Source: Bactericera cockerelli
Lineage: Eukaryota; Arthropoda; Insecta; Hemiptera; Triozidae
DNA: 64,000 bases
Reading direction: 5' to 3'
Assembly (NCBI GenBank): GCA_024516035.1
Contig: CM044963.1
Location: 24,302,935 to 24,366,934, forward strand
Shown: positions 36,508 through 46,639 of the stretch, piece by piece
Layout of the letters: each line of letters begins with the position of its first letter
Position numbering within the stretch: position 1 is the first letter of the stretch
Notes under the pieces: model-generated
Told to the model about the DNA's origin: nothing
The model's database searches: none
The model's input: only the letters and a program-made list of their open reading frames with translations
Position numbers and translations under genes: made by a program

Positions 36508-37133
36508 TTTTTCAGGTATAGCAATGGTTACATTTTGGAGGGTTTGTTATTGGTAATGCTAACTAAATGAAAAGTTAGAGCGTGGTATTGATAACTGATT
36601 CAAAAATCAATATCAAGAAATGTCAATGATGGTGGTAAAAAAAAATCATTACTCTAGTAGTACTTATATTCAAGACGTATTATTATGTGGTCCAAATCCC
36701 ACTTGTATATTGAACGATTGGCGATACTAGAAGAAAATTGTTTGCATGGGCTCACAAATTGAAACCTATTAAACAAAATTAACCATCACGGTTAAGATTA
36801 AAAAACATACTGCAATAAAATTTCTTGCAGTCTAATTTATGGACTTTCAGAATTCAGATATAATCCGATGCTTTTTATCTATATCCATAAAAGAAAGCTG
36901 TATGTATGTGTATGTATGGATGTTCTTTATACAAATCCACATAGTTTGACCGAGAAACTTGAAATTTTGCACATAGGTCCGTTTGGATCAGGGAATTCTT
37001 CTAAACTAGGTTATATTTTACTAACTAAACTAGGCTAAACTTCTAAACTAAAAGAGCTCACTCCAGTGAGAATCCTGCCATAAAAAAAGAAAGCCTATAA
37101 AAAATAAAAAAAAATTCCCTAGGGTTTAGCTAC
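36508..37133. other. AT-rich DNA between LINE and mariner
   Basis: No gene is recognised. A segment with GAGAATCCTGCCATAAAAA near 37068 matches 17008, suggesting a shared repeat end. Confidence 0.4.
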
Positions 37134-38424
37134 TACATGGGTCATTAAGTCGTCGAACTAGGTAATGGAGCTAGCCACTAGCGCGCTGTTTGTTTTGAAA
37201 ACTTTTAGTTCTAACGGTCATCAGTCATGTGTTGAGATTTTGTGCCTTGAAAATTATTTTTCTCTAAGCTATTACAAATTTATTAAAGCTTCTATTGTTT
37301 ACTTTTAAAATATGGATAAAAACGAGTTTCGCGTCGTGATCAAACATTGTTTTTTGATGGGTAAAAATACTGTGGAAGCTCAAAAATGGTTAATAAAGTG
37401 TTATCCAAATGACTGTCCATCAAAAGGAACAATTCGTTGGTGGTATAGAGAATTTAAAAGTGGTAGAACATCCACCGAAGACAAAGACCGCTCAGGGCGT
37501 CCCATTGAGGTGGCTACACCAGAAAACACTCAAAAAGTGCTGAAAATCGTGAGAGCTGATCGCAAAGTTAAGTTACAAGAGATAGCTGACACTCTAGATA
37601 TGCCAAAAGATACTGCATTTAAAATTTTACATGAAGAATTGGGTATGCAGAAGCTTTTGTCCAAGTGGGTGCCGCGTTTACTGACAGTTAACCAAAAACA
37701 ACAACCTATTGATGATTCTGAGCATCGTTTTGAGCTGTTTAACAGAGACAGAGAGGATTTTTTTCCGCCGATATATAACGATGGATGAGACGTGGATACA
37801 CCACTATACTCCGGGATTGAAAAGAGCGTCAGCCAAATGGACAGGAGAGGGCGATACTCGACCAAAGCGTCAAAAAACACAAGAATCAGCTAGGAAGGTT
37901 ATGGCTTCTATATTTTGGGACACAAATGGACTTTTGCTCTTTGACTTTCTCCCGAAAGGTCAGAAGATAAACAGTGACTATTACATTGCCTTATTGGATC
38001 GGTTGAATGACGCTATCAAACAGAAAAGGCCCCACATGGCAAGAAAAAAACCACTCTTTCACCAAGACAACGCTCCAATCCACAAGTCAATGAAAACGAT
38101 GGCAAAATTGAAGGATTTGCACTTTCAATTGCTCCCACATTCCCTTTATTAACCAGATCTGGCTCCATCTGACAACCACCTGTTCTCAGACCTGAAAAAA
38201 GAGCTCCAGGAAAAAAAAAAATCGATCCGACTATGAGGTCATAGTTGCCACTGAAGCGTATTTTGAGGCAAAAGACAAAACCTTCTACAAAATAGGAATC
38301 GAAAAATTGGAAAAGCGCTGGAATAATTGTATTACCCTAAATGGAGATTATGTTGATGACTAAGGTAAAATTTTGCCAAAAAAAGCTTCCTTTAACATTT
38401 AGTTCGACGACTTATTGACCCATA
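37134..38424 (+). mobile_element. Mariner-like element, about 1.29 kb
   Basis: Inverted ends: left TGGGTCATTAAGTCGTCGAA (37139), right TTCGACGACTTATTGACCCA (38403-38422), with AT/TA-rich flanks. The length and the enclosed transposase fit a complete but dead mariner. Confidence 0.85.
37312..38363 (+). pseudogene. Mariner DD34D transposase, broken
   Basis: The N-terminal helix-turn-helix part (MDKNEFRVVIKHCFLMGK, RWWYREFKSG, DKDRSGRP) runs to a one-base frameshift in a T7 run at 37758-37764. The catalytic domain continues in the next frame with MDETW (first Asp), HQDNAP (second Asp) and PDLAPSD (third Asp), and C-terminal ..LEKRWNNCI. A TAA replaces the Ser codon of YSPDLAPSD at 38151, and an A11 run near 38210 shifts the frame again. 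The family is the cut-and-paste mariner transposase of about 345 residues; this copy cannot make it. Confidence 0.9.
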
Positions 38425-38484
38425 TGTTACAATGAGTATTGAGTATGGATAAAAAAAATGATGGGTGACTCAAAAAATATGGGG

Positions 38485-39200
38485 GACATTTTTTATCGAA
38501 ATTTGAAGTAAGGACCTATCAATTCAAAGCAAGAAAGTTTTAGGTAAGGGTTTGAACTTTCATTTAACATATCGATCGCAAAATTCTGATGAGCCATTCT
38601 TGAGCTACACCGGGTAAGGACAGAAAATGGATGGTAACACGTAAAATATTCACGATTTTTGACCTATATGACATTTTTTAATCGAAATTTGAAGTGAGGA
38701 CCTATCAATTCAAAGCAAAAAAGTTTTAGGTAAGGGTTCGAACTTTCATTTGACATATCGATCGCAAAATTCTGACGAGCCGTCCTTGAGCTACGCCGGG
38801 TAGGGACACAAAATGGATGGGTAACACGTAAAATATTCACGTTTTTTGACCTAAATGACATTTTTTAATCGAAATTTGAAGTGAGGACCTATCAATTCAA
38901 AGAAAAAAAGTTTTAGGTGAGGATGTAGGCTTCATTTGACATATTGATCGCGAAATTCTGATGAGCCATTCTTGAGCTACGCCGGGGAAGAACAGAAAAT
39001 AAAAGGGCGACAAAAAATATTCAGGTTTTTTGACCTAAATGACATTTTTATCGAAATTTGAAGTGAGGACCTATCAATTCAAAGCAATAAAGTTTTAGGT
39101 AAGGGTTTGAACTTTCATTTGACATATCGATCGCAAAATTCTGACGAGCCGTCCTTGAGCTACGCCGGGTAGGACAGAAAATGGATGGGTAACACGTAAA
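38485..39200 (+). repeat. 185-bp tandem array, 4 units
   Basis: Units start at GACATTTTT at about 38485, 38670, 38857 and 39041. They share GAGGACCTATCAATTCAAAG, AAGTTTTAGGTAAGGGTT and TTGAGCTACGCCGGGTA. The array ends about 150 bp upstream of the first exon of the sequon-rich gene and may lie in its promoter region. Confidence 0.9.
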
Positions 39201-39357
39201 AGACAGAGACAATTAGAGAAAGTTCTTGGCTTTCAACACTTTTTAATCTCCAGGTAGACAAATCATTATTGAAAACACTTTTTGATTGACTCTTGATTTC
39301 ATCTCAAGATCTTTAACATGAAAAGAGTTAGCCACATAGACATTATTTTGTCCACAG

Positions 39358-39902
39358 GGAATCCCATGGCTGTGGTTGTTCTCTTCTACACTGTTAGCAC
39401 AGTGGTCCAGGGAGCAGGTACTTCCAATCCAAATTATTTAGATGAGATTGATCTAAATGTCACAAAGAACACTTTCACTGAATCCAGTACCAACAAATTG
39501 GACACCAATTTTTTCTACATATACAAAGAAAACACGAAGGTAAAGCCTTTAAACCACACCAACAAGATACCATCTTTCAACAATACTAATGAGCTAGATA
39601 CTTTGAATAGTACCATCAATCTGAACAGTACCAATGGAATTGAAGGACGATCCTTTAAAAATTATATCAGTATAAGGCACCAACCACTATCAAATTCCAC
39701 CGAAAATGGGCCAGCCTACACACTAAAAAATCTTATCGATGAGAAAGATGTGATCAATGGCACATTCCGCAATGTGAGCGGACACTTGATCAACTTGAAC
39801 TCGACCTTCACCTTCCTCAATGCAACACACTTGACCGTACAGAACAGAACCTGGCACTACAAAAGGCTGTTTCCGCTTCTCAACGATACCAGAGTCACAG
39901 AT
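39358..39902 (+). CDS. Sequon-rich secreted protein, signal-peptide exon
   Basis: I place the start at ATG 39366: MAVVVLFYTVSTVVQG-AGTS gives a good signal peptide with a likely cut after VQG. An ATG at 39318 is in frame but would put polar residues before the hydrophobic core, and an acceptor-like TTTTGTCCACAG ends at 39357. The mature part is about 160 residues with about 12 N-x-S/T sequons (NVT, NHT, NNT, NST x4, NGT, NVS, NAT, NRT, NDT), no Cys, and no known domain. The exon ends GAT|GTGAGT in phase 0. Inferred to be a heavily glycosylated secreted protein; function unknown. It may be the 5' part of a gene continuing to 59.6 kb. Confidence 0.6.
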
Positions 39903-40206
39903 GTGAGTACTTTTACACAACCTATTTTATAAAATGATCTTATTTTACTTATTTAAAAGGAATTGTTGTCGTAAGTCTTAAGTATCTTTGGAACTACATA
40001 AAAGGGGAGACTTGTTCCATTAAAACATTTCTAAAACTCCATGTAATTAAACTCAAGACGGACTCTCATCTGTATATTATCTTATCCAAACTTGACGTTG
40101 CTTAAATTAAGTGATATGTGGAGAACCAGTGAATGTAACGTCCAACCTCAACTCAATATCTGTTATGAGTAAATATTATGTAATATTTTTTTGTTTTTTG
40201 TTGCAG

Positions 40207-40245
40207 TTTGTGAATAAATCGATAACCATCATCAATGGTACAGAG
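40207..40245 (+). CDS. Sequon-rich protein, 13-codon micro-exon
   Basis: Between TTTTTTGTTGCAG and GAG|GTATGT, phase 0 at both ends: FVNKSITIINGTE. It carries two further sequons (NKS, NGT), matching the style of the preceding exon. If the donor is not used, the frame stays open to a stop at 40342-40344 and adds NYT and NDS, so a retained terminal exon is possible. Confidence 0.5.
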
Positions 40246-40515
40246 GTATGTCTTTCCATAAATAATAATAATAAAAAAAATTGTGACAAGGGTCTGGTTC
40301 TAAATTATACTGATAATGCAAATGATAGTCACTACAGAATTTAATTAGAAGTTTGTTTTCTTAGAACTGACAAAACAATTTGAATGCATTATTGTCTGCT
40401 TATGTGTTCATTTGTCCATTGTCCACTTATTAGCCCTGAGTCATTAATGTAATTGCTAGGAGACTTTCTTAAGTAAAATATAAAGGCCTAAAAAATATAT
40501 TTTATTTATGTACAG

Positions 40516-40681
40516 TTGAAATTCTTGCTACACCCAAGCAATCAATTCAACTATAATTGTTGGGACAAGACATTTTTTGAAAGCAGTGCTACTGAAAAGA
40601 AATTAATTAGTCACACGAATCTTGAGCTTACTTCAACTTACTCAGAGGCACGCTTCCTCTGGGTAGAGAGTTTGAAGAAAT
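40516..40681 (+). CDS. Possible alternative exon
   Basis: Follows the acceptor-like TTTATTTATGTACAG. In phase 0 it reads LKFLLHPSNQFNYNCWDK.. for 54 codons and stops at 40679-40681. There is no strong donor. This is only a weak candidate for a terminal exon of the sequon-rich gene. Confidence 0.15.
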
Positions 40682-41054
40682 GATTTACCTTTGAAATATA
40701 TTTTATTAGTTATGCACGTTTATAAAGCAACTTACGACCTCAGAAATCAAATATTTAGAATATTGATTTTTATTAGAAGTAATTAGAAACCACTCATGGA
40801 TACAGAACTTCCAACTGTCGAACTATAACTGCAGAATAAGATGAGTATATTGTAGCTGTTGTGTGCCTGAGTACTTCATTATAATGACCTTATCCGATAA
40901 CATAATTATGCTATGGGTCTAAAAGAGGTCAAAAATAAGTCAACAAGTGAATACATATCTAGGGTTTCTATCTTCTAACACAATCTTGTTCTATATGGAA
41001 ACCCATACAAGAGCAAGAATACTTTATTAATAATTAAATGTTTTATTTTTTCAG

Positions 41055-41084
41055 TTGTTCGAGACGAGTTCTCCAAATAATAAG
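41055..41084 (+). CDS. Sequon-rich protein, 10-codon micro-exon
   Basis: A good acceptor (TTTTATTTTTTCAG) and donor (AAG|GTAAGA) bracket 30 bp, phase 0 at both ends: LFETSSPNNK. No further phase-0 micro-exon could be assigned with confidence before the repeat-protein exons starting at 53250; the space is filled with transposons. Confidence 0.4.
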
Positions 41085-41634
41085 GTAAGATTAAATTCGT
41101 ATTTGTTTTTTGTCATCTGCTACATAAATTGATGAACTTAATGAAATTTTGTTTTTATACTTCCCAAAAAGGAAAGAGCCCCCTCATTTCAGCAGATGTT
41201 TTGGTTGCATTATTGTGTTGTTAAATTCTCAAATAATTTTGACTATTAAAATTCATAATCGTGCATTGAATGAGATTTCAAACAATTCTAAGATTTGAAC
41301 CAAAAACCTGGACTACGAGACTAGCGCCTTAACAACTTGACCAATGCTTCCTAACTCCTGGCTCAATACGGGGCATTGTTCTCCAACAATCATTTTCATA
41401 AACGTAAATTCCAAGCTCAAAAGCTACCTTTACCCAATCGAAGGTGGAAAATCCGTCCTGATATGATAATGCAGTAAAAAGGGAAGTTAAACCACAAAAG
41501 AAATGAACACACCACCAACCAAAATATTTGTAATTAATAAAAGTTGTGAGCACACACAAAAAGTTACACAAAAACTACAAATTAAAGTGTAATAATTTAC
41601 ATTATTTATCACCTATTATTTATTTGTAATAAGG
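41085..41634. other. Intron or intergenic DNA
   Basis: Near 41288-41350 is a minus-strand tRNA-like piece (GATTTGAACCAAAAACCTGG), probably SINE debris. No gene is recognised. Confidence 0.35.
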
Positions 41635-42961
41635 GTGCGGCAATTAGTTCTCCCACTTTTTAAAAACTTGTGGTAGGGGAACTAGTGGGGAGGGGAGCGT
41701 GGGGTTTGTAAAATTCAACTCGGAACCACTTCTAGTTTTTAGACTTTTTAGTTGTTACAATGGTTTGGTCGCGTGAGCATCGTGCGTTCGTTGTCGAGGA
41801 GTTTTTTTAAAAAAGGTGAATCCATTATAGCCACGCAGAGAGCGTTCCGCACAAAGTATCGCTTACCTTCTACAGATTCGGTCCCTGATCGGAAATCAAC
41901 TAAGAGTTGGGTTCACAACTTCAGGACTACATCGTCAACTTTAGGTTTGAAACGGAAAGGCTCGACAAAATGGAAGAAGACCCTTGAAAACATCGCCAGA
42001 GTGAGAGAACCCATAATGCAGTCCCCACGGCGCTCTGCACGGAAACATGCGGCTGCACTTCAAATTTCGCAAAAAACCATGAGTCGCATTTTACACTGCG
42101 ACCTCAAGTTACACCCGTACAAGATTGCCGTGGTCCAAGAATTGTCCCCAGCTGACTGGGAAAAACGACGGAATTGTTGCAACGCGATTCTTCAGGCAGA
42201 GCCATCCAATGCAGTTTTATGGACAAGCGACGAAGCACATTTTCACTTGTCAGGCTGCGTTAACAAGCAAAACTGCCGCTACTGGGCAGCCGAAAATCTT
42301 CGAGAGCTCCATGAGAGACCACTCCACAGCCCCAAGGTTACTGTTTGGTGCGCCGTGTCTGCCATTGGGATCATAGGCCCTTACTTATTCCAGGAAGATG
42401 GCGTAACAGTAACAGTGACGTCCCAACGCTACTGCAATATGTTGGAGGAATTTTTGCGGCCAAAACTCGAGGAATATGGGGAAGAACACAACACAGAGGA
42501 CTTTTGGTTCCAGCAGGATGGGGCTACGGCCCATACAGCCCATCGTTCACGTGAGGTTCTGCAGGACATGTTCCCCGGTCAAGTGATCTCCTTACGGCAG
42601 GACAATTCGTGGGCACCTCGCTCACCGGATTTGAGTCCATATGACTTCTTCCTATGGGGTTACCTCAAGGCTGAAGTCTATAAACATCATCCTAGGACCA
42701 TTGAAGAGCTAAAGGAGGCAATTGTGGAAGAAATCGCTCAAATTAATGACGGTATGCTAGCAAGAGTCATGGAAAACTTCCGCGAAAGACTACAATTGTG
42801 CATCGCTCGCGAAGGACGTCATTTGGACGACATTATTTTAAAATCATAATAGGTAAGAAAAATTAGAATATACAAGTTTTCAGAAGACATTATTTTTTTC
42901 AAAAAACTCAATTGTTTTTATTTACTAGCTCTTTCAAATGTGGGAGAGCTAATTGCCGCAC
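41635..42961 (+). mobile_element. DD41D mariner-like transposon, 1.33 kb
   Basis: Terminal inverted repeats of about 26 bp: left GTGCGGCAATTAGTTCTCCC, right the mirror of GTGCGGCAATTAGCTCTCCC, with two mismatches overall. TA follows the right end; the left flank is less clear. It encloses one transposase gene that is nearly intact. Confidence 0.85.
41760..42849 (+). pseudogene. DD41D transposase, one frameshift from intact
   Basis: The start MVWSREHRAFVVEEFF (ATG 41760) meets a stop because of a T7 run at 41802-41808; with six T the frame would continue as ..KKGESIIATQRAFR. From there 350 residues are uninterrupted: helix-turn-helix (RAFRTKYRLP, DRKSTKSWVHNF) and the catalytic triad in WTSDEAH, FQQDGA and SPDLSPYD. 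There are 41 residues between the second and third Asp, which defines the DD41D group of the Tc1/mariner superfamily. The terminal part is ..VMENFRERLQLCIA. The single defect in a homopolymer may be a sequencing error. Confidence 0.85.
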
Positions 42962-43289
42962 TAATTGCCAAAATTAGTAAAAAAAATATTCTGCCGATTA
43001 TGGATGCAATAGTTCCTCCTGATTGGTTCACTGTGTATACACGTGGGAATTTTGAGAATTCCTTCAGTGGCCAAACCTTTTTGGATTGGAGTCCTGGAAC
43101 TTGGTCCTTTTTTAACGGTAGTTTTTTTGTAGGATATCATTGCTTTTTGTAAATGGTTCGTTTCACAAACATGTACATGTAGTTTCATTATATTTATTAA
43201 AAAATTCAGGATTCTTCGCTTTAATATACTCCTTAAAACGACAAAATAATATCAATAGCATAAAAATTATGAAAGTTCCGATTTTCAGA
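42962..43289. other. Nothing recognised
   Basis: AT-rich with short frames on both strands; no motif is recognised. Confidence 0.4.
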
Positions 43290-43545
43290 TTTTTCCTTGT
43301 ATTTTTTCAATAAACCCTGGCAACATGCAAAATTTCAGCTTTGTAGATAATAGGGAAGTGCCACATAATCTAGATCCATAATCGATTAATTTTTTCTCCC
43401 TAAAACGACACCGTTCAACAGCATAAGTGCGAAAGTTCCGCTTTTTAAATTTTTCCCTGTACTTTTACTATAAACCCTACCATCATGCAAAATTTCAGCT
43501 TTCTAGGTAGGTAGTCAGGAAGTGCCATATAATTTTGATGATCTG
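43210..43545. repeat. Imperfect tandem duplication of about 150 bp
   Basis: Two diverged copies contain AAACGACA..ATAGCATAA, GAAAGTTCCG, TAAACCCT..CATGCAAAAT and TTCAGCTTT, at about 43235-43375 and 43402-43535. Confidence 0.65.
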
Positions 43546-43619
43546 TCAGAAAGTCGGTCAGTGACAAAATTTCTATTTTTTTAATTACTTTCCTTTTTTT
43601 TCAATATAAATCCCCACTT

Positions 43620-44517
43620 TGGGCATTTATTGAGATGCATTACAATCTAGATTAAATCTAATAAGCAATTTTATTCTAAAAAGGTTATAGTAACAAGTAA
43701 AATATATGTACATAAACATAAATATTCTTAATTCTAGTTAAGGTGGTTACATTTTGAACTGTACCGTTACGAAGTATAAAAGTAATTTATACTAAATCAA
43801 ATGGTTTCTTCCTCTTTAATCTTCTAACTAGGTCTGAAACATTGAGAAGATGGACGGCCTCAATATTTTCATGTACCTCTAGCCTCTGTTGATGTTTTGA
43901 AGCATAAATTTGCATTGTTTCTCTAATTGACTCAACGCCCAAGTCGCGGTGCAGTAAGTTGTTCCTAATGTACCATGGGGCATTGACAATGTCCCTTAGC
44001 ACTTTGTTCTGAAATCTCTCTATAATGAGTCTGTTGGATGCGCTGGTACAGCCCCAAAGCTGGATACCATAGGTCCAAACTGGTTTCAGGACCTGGTTGT
44101 ATAGTAAAAGTTTATTCTCGATGGGAAGTGGAGAGTAGCGTCCCATTAGCCATTTCATCTTGTTGTACTTCGTATCAAGTTGAGTTCTTTTCTTCTTTAC
44201 GTGTTCTTTCCATTTCAGTTTTGCATCGAGAGTCATTCCCAAGTATTTCGCTTGATTCGAGAAGGGAATGATTTTGTTATTGATGTAAATCGGTATGTAG
44301 GGCTGACTTCTGTTGGTAAAATCCACATGAACCGACTTACTATCATTTAGTCTTATTCTCCATTTTAAAGTCCACCTTTGAAATCTGGAGAGGGTTTGGT
44401 TGAGTTCTGATGATGTTTCTTCGGTATTATCTCCAACTACCAAAAATGCTGTGTCATCAGCAAATGTGGCAATAGTGTTTCTTCTTCCTCAGGCATGTCA
44501 CTTGTGTATAATAGGTA
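43620..44517 (-). pseudogene. Jockey-type LINE, RT C-terminal fragment
   Basis: The minus strand reads LYTSDMP, then (after a one-base shift) TIATFADDTAFLVVGDNTEE with the catalytic FADD near 44462. It continues QRWTLKWRIRLNDSKSVHVDF, NQAKYLGMTLD, VWTYGIQLWG and NKVLRDIVNAPWYIRN, ending at 43787. It is 5'-truncated exactly at the border of the 985-bp foldback. The 'LKPVWTYGIQLWGC' and 'NAPWYIRN' blocks are typical of the Jockey clade. Confidence 0.85.
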
Positions 44518-44518
44518 T

Positions 44519-45503
44519 CCCCCAAAAAATATCACTTCGTGACATAAAAAAAGTCCCGCCAAGTCGTTCCCCAAAAATATTTCAGTTCCCAAATTCATCC
44601 CACCGTTCCCAAAATATATATTAGTTATTTGTGACCTCCCCCAAAAAAATTATTGAAATCAATTTATGGCCCCGCCTTTTATTCATTCACCTAAGTGCAA
44701 CAGTATACTTATTAATAGCCTCCCCTCCTCTCTTTCTTCTAATGTCCTCTTTCTTTTGTTCCTTGTTGCATGTTGGAATGTTTCCTTTACAAACTCAGAA
44801 CTTAAGTCTTATTTCCTTGCTCCTTTCACCGACTTGGGCTCTTGGCGGAGTACCACCCAGCAGGTCCGTTCTTAGCCAAATGAACTGATGTCATGGTTCT
44901 TTTATAAGTATAGATATAACAAATGTAGACATATGTAAACATGTGATCCTTGGAAATGAGCCTGAATCGTGACTTGATCTGATGGTTCAATTCTCGTTGG
45001 TGGCAGGTATTTTGCAACTTAGATACAGATAATGCATCCGTGGGTCGGGGTCGGCTAGACTTCTCATTTCCTGTTCTCCATAAGAACCACTATGTTAAAT
45101 TATCTCTTTTTAATTCTTTAAAAATAGCACTGTCAATTAGATTCATATATTTATCATTCCCAGTTAGTGGTACTCCGCCAAGAGCCCAAGTCGGTGAAAG
45201 GAGCAAGGAAATAAGACTTAAGTTCTGAGTTTGTAAAGGAAACATTCCAACATGCAACAAGGAACAAAAGAAAGAGGACATTAGAAGAAAGAGAGAGGGG
45301 AGGCTATTAATAAGTATACTGTTGCACTTAGGTGAATGAATAAAAGGCGGGGCCATAAATTGATTTCAATAATTTTTTTGGGGGAGGTCACAAATAACTA
45401 ATATATATTTTGGGAACGGTGGGATGAATTTGGGAACTGAAATATTTTTGGGGAACGACTTGGCGGGACTTTTTTTATGTCACGAAGTGATATTTTTTGG
45501 GGG
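44519..45503. mobile_element. 985-bp foldback element, CCCCC/GGGGG ends
   Basis: Arms 44519-44856 and 45167-45503 (about 338 bp each) are almost perfect inverted repeats, starting CCCCCAAAAAATATCACTTC and ending with its mirror. The unique centre is about 310 bp and encodes nothing recognisable. Identical short frames read outward from both arms. The ends differ from the CAGGGTG family. The target duplication is unclear (AT on both sides). Confidence 0.85.
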
Positions 45504-45739
45504 ATCTTATAACTTTTTGTAGTGGCCCTGCATAGGTGTGGGGTGTATGATACATGTTGTTTCAATATAAAACTATTTAACATACTTATTAAATAATGAC
45601 TTTAAAGAAACAAGTGTTGATAAATGAAACAGTTTGAATGTGAAGATAAATATTTTAGTTTGATATTCATAACTAAGCACAGTATCCTTCTCCAAATTGT
45701 TCTTTCACCTAAAAAGTGGATATGCGACTTTTGACTCAT

Positions 45740-46400
45740 CTGGGAGAGTGATAACATACTAGATACTGAATATCTATACACCAACTTTGTTCTAAGCTCT
45801 GAAAATGATCCTTTTCCTAATTAACACGTATGAGACGGCGTGCCCACCGGTGGGTCACGTTTTTTTTTCAATTTTCCTTGTAACGTGACCCACCGGTGGG
45901 CACAGATAATGCAATTTTTAATATATTTTTGTACTCGCCCGTCCCAATTTTTTTTTGTTGTTGTCATATTTCGAACACATACCCTAATTTGAAGCCGTCC
46001 CAGCGTACAAACTATAGAAAATAGGCCCCGTCTCATACGTGTTAAGGGCCAAATGTCCCTTTTAAGGATAATAGAACAATAAATAGCACTACTACCACTC
46101 ACGAGAAAAAAACTAGCCAAAGTTTGTGAAAATCGGTCTGGTAGTTTTGGCTGTAGAGCGGTCAACGTGAAAGAAGAAGCAGAAAATGATGAAAAAAATG
46201 ACGTTTTTAAAGTTTGGTTTTCTCCAACTTAACTCAAACGGTTTTGATGGTTCTTTTTTCAAAGCTTGTCTTTATCGTGCCCCAATCTGTACATATAATT
46301 CAATCTCCTCCATCACTTGTACTTTTTCTCCTACAACTACACGAAATGTGCTACTTATGCTGTCGCGTATAGTATACTCTTGGTAGCGCGCGAACTATTT
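45740..46400 (+). repeat. Dispersed repeat X, copy with MITE insertion
   Basis: Matches 51480-51903 over GAAAATGATCCTTTTCC, GGCTGTAGAGCGGTCAACGT, CTTGTCTTTATCGTGCCCCA and TATGCTGTCGCGTATAGTAT. The copy at 51.5 kb lacks the 217-bp TTAA MITE found here. No protein is recognised. Confidence 0.7.
45825..46041. mobile_element. 217-bp TTAA-flanked MITE C
   Basis: TTAA at 45821-45824 and 46042-46045. The ends are CACGTATGAGACGG and CCGTCTCATACGTG. Two palindromes with the core CCCACCGGTGGG lie near the left end. The related repeat at 51531 reads CCTAATTAACGGCC without the element, giving an empty site with a single TTAA. Confidence 0.9.
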
Positions 46401-46639
46401 CGATTGATATATGTATTTATTTATGTATTTATAGTCCGATTTCCTTCATCACTTGTACTTTTTTTTAGTCAGCTACAACAATTATTGTGCTACTTCTGCT
46501 CTGGCGTATAATATCACTTGGTAAATAAATAAATTAATTTCTTAATCATTATAATAATGATAGCATTTTAATAATATAATAATTGATCTCGCCTTCGAAT
46601 AATAATAATTCGAAGGCGAGATCAATTATTATATTATTA

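Noticed and set aside
45090..45583. Frames repeated at 44400-44888 and 45090-45583
   Set aside because: Mirror images within the 985-bp foldback arms.
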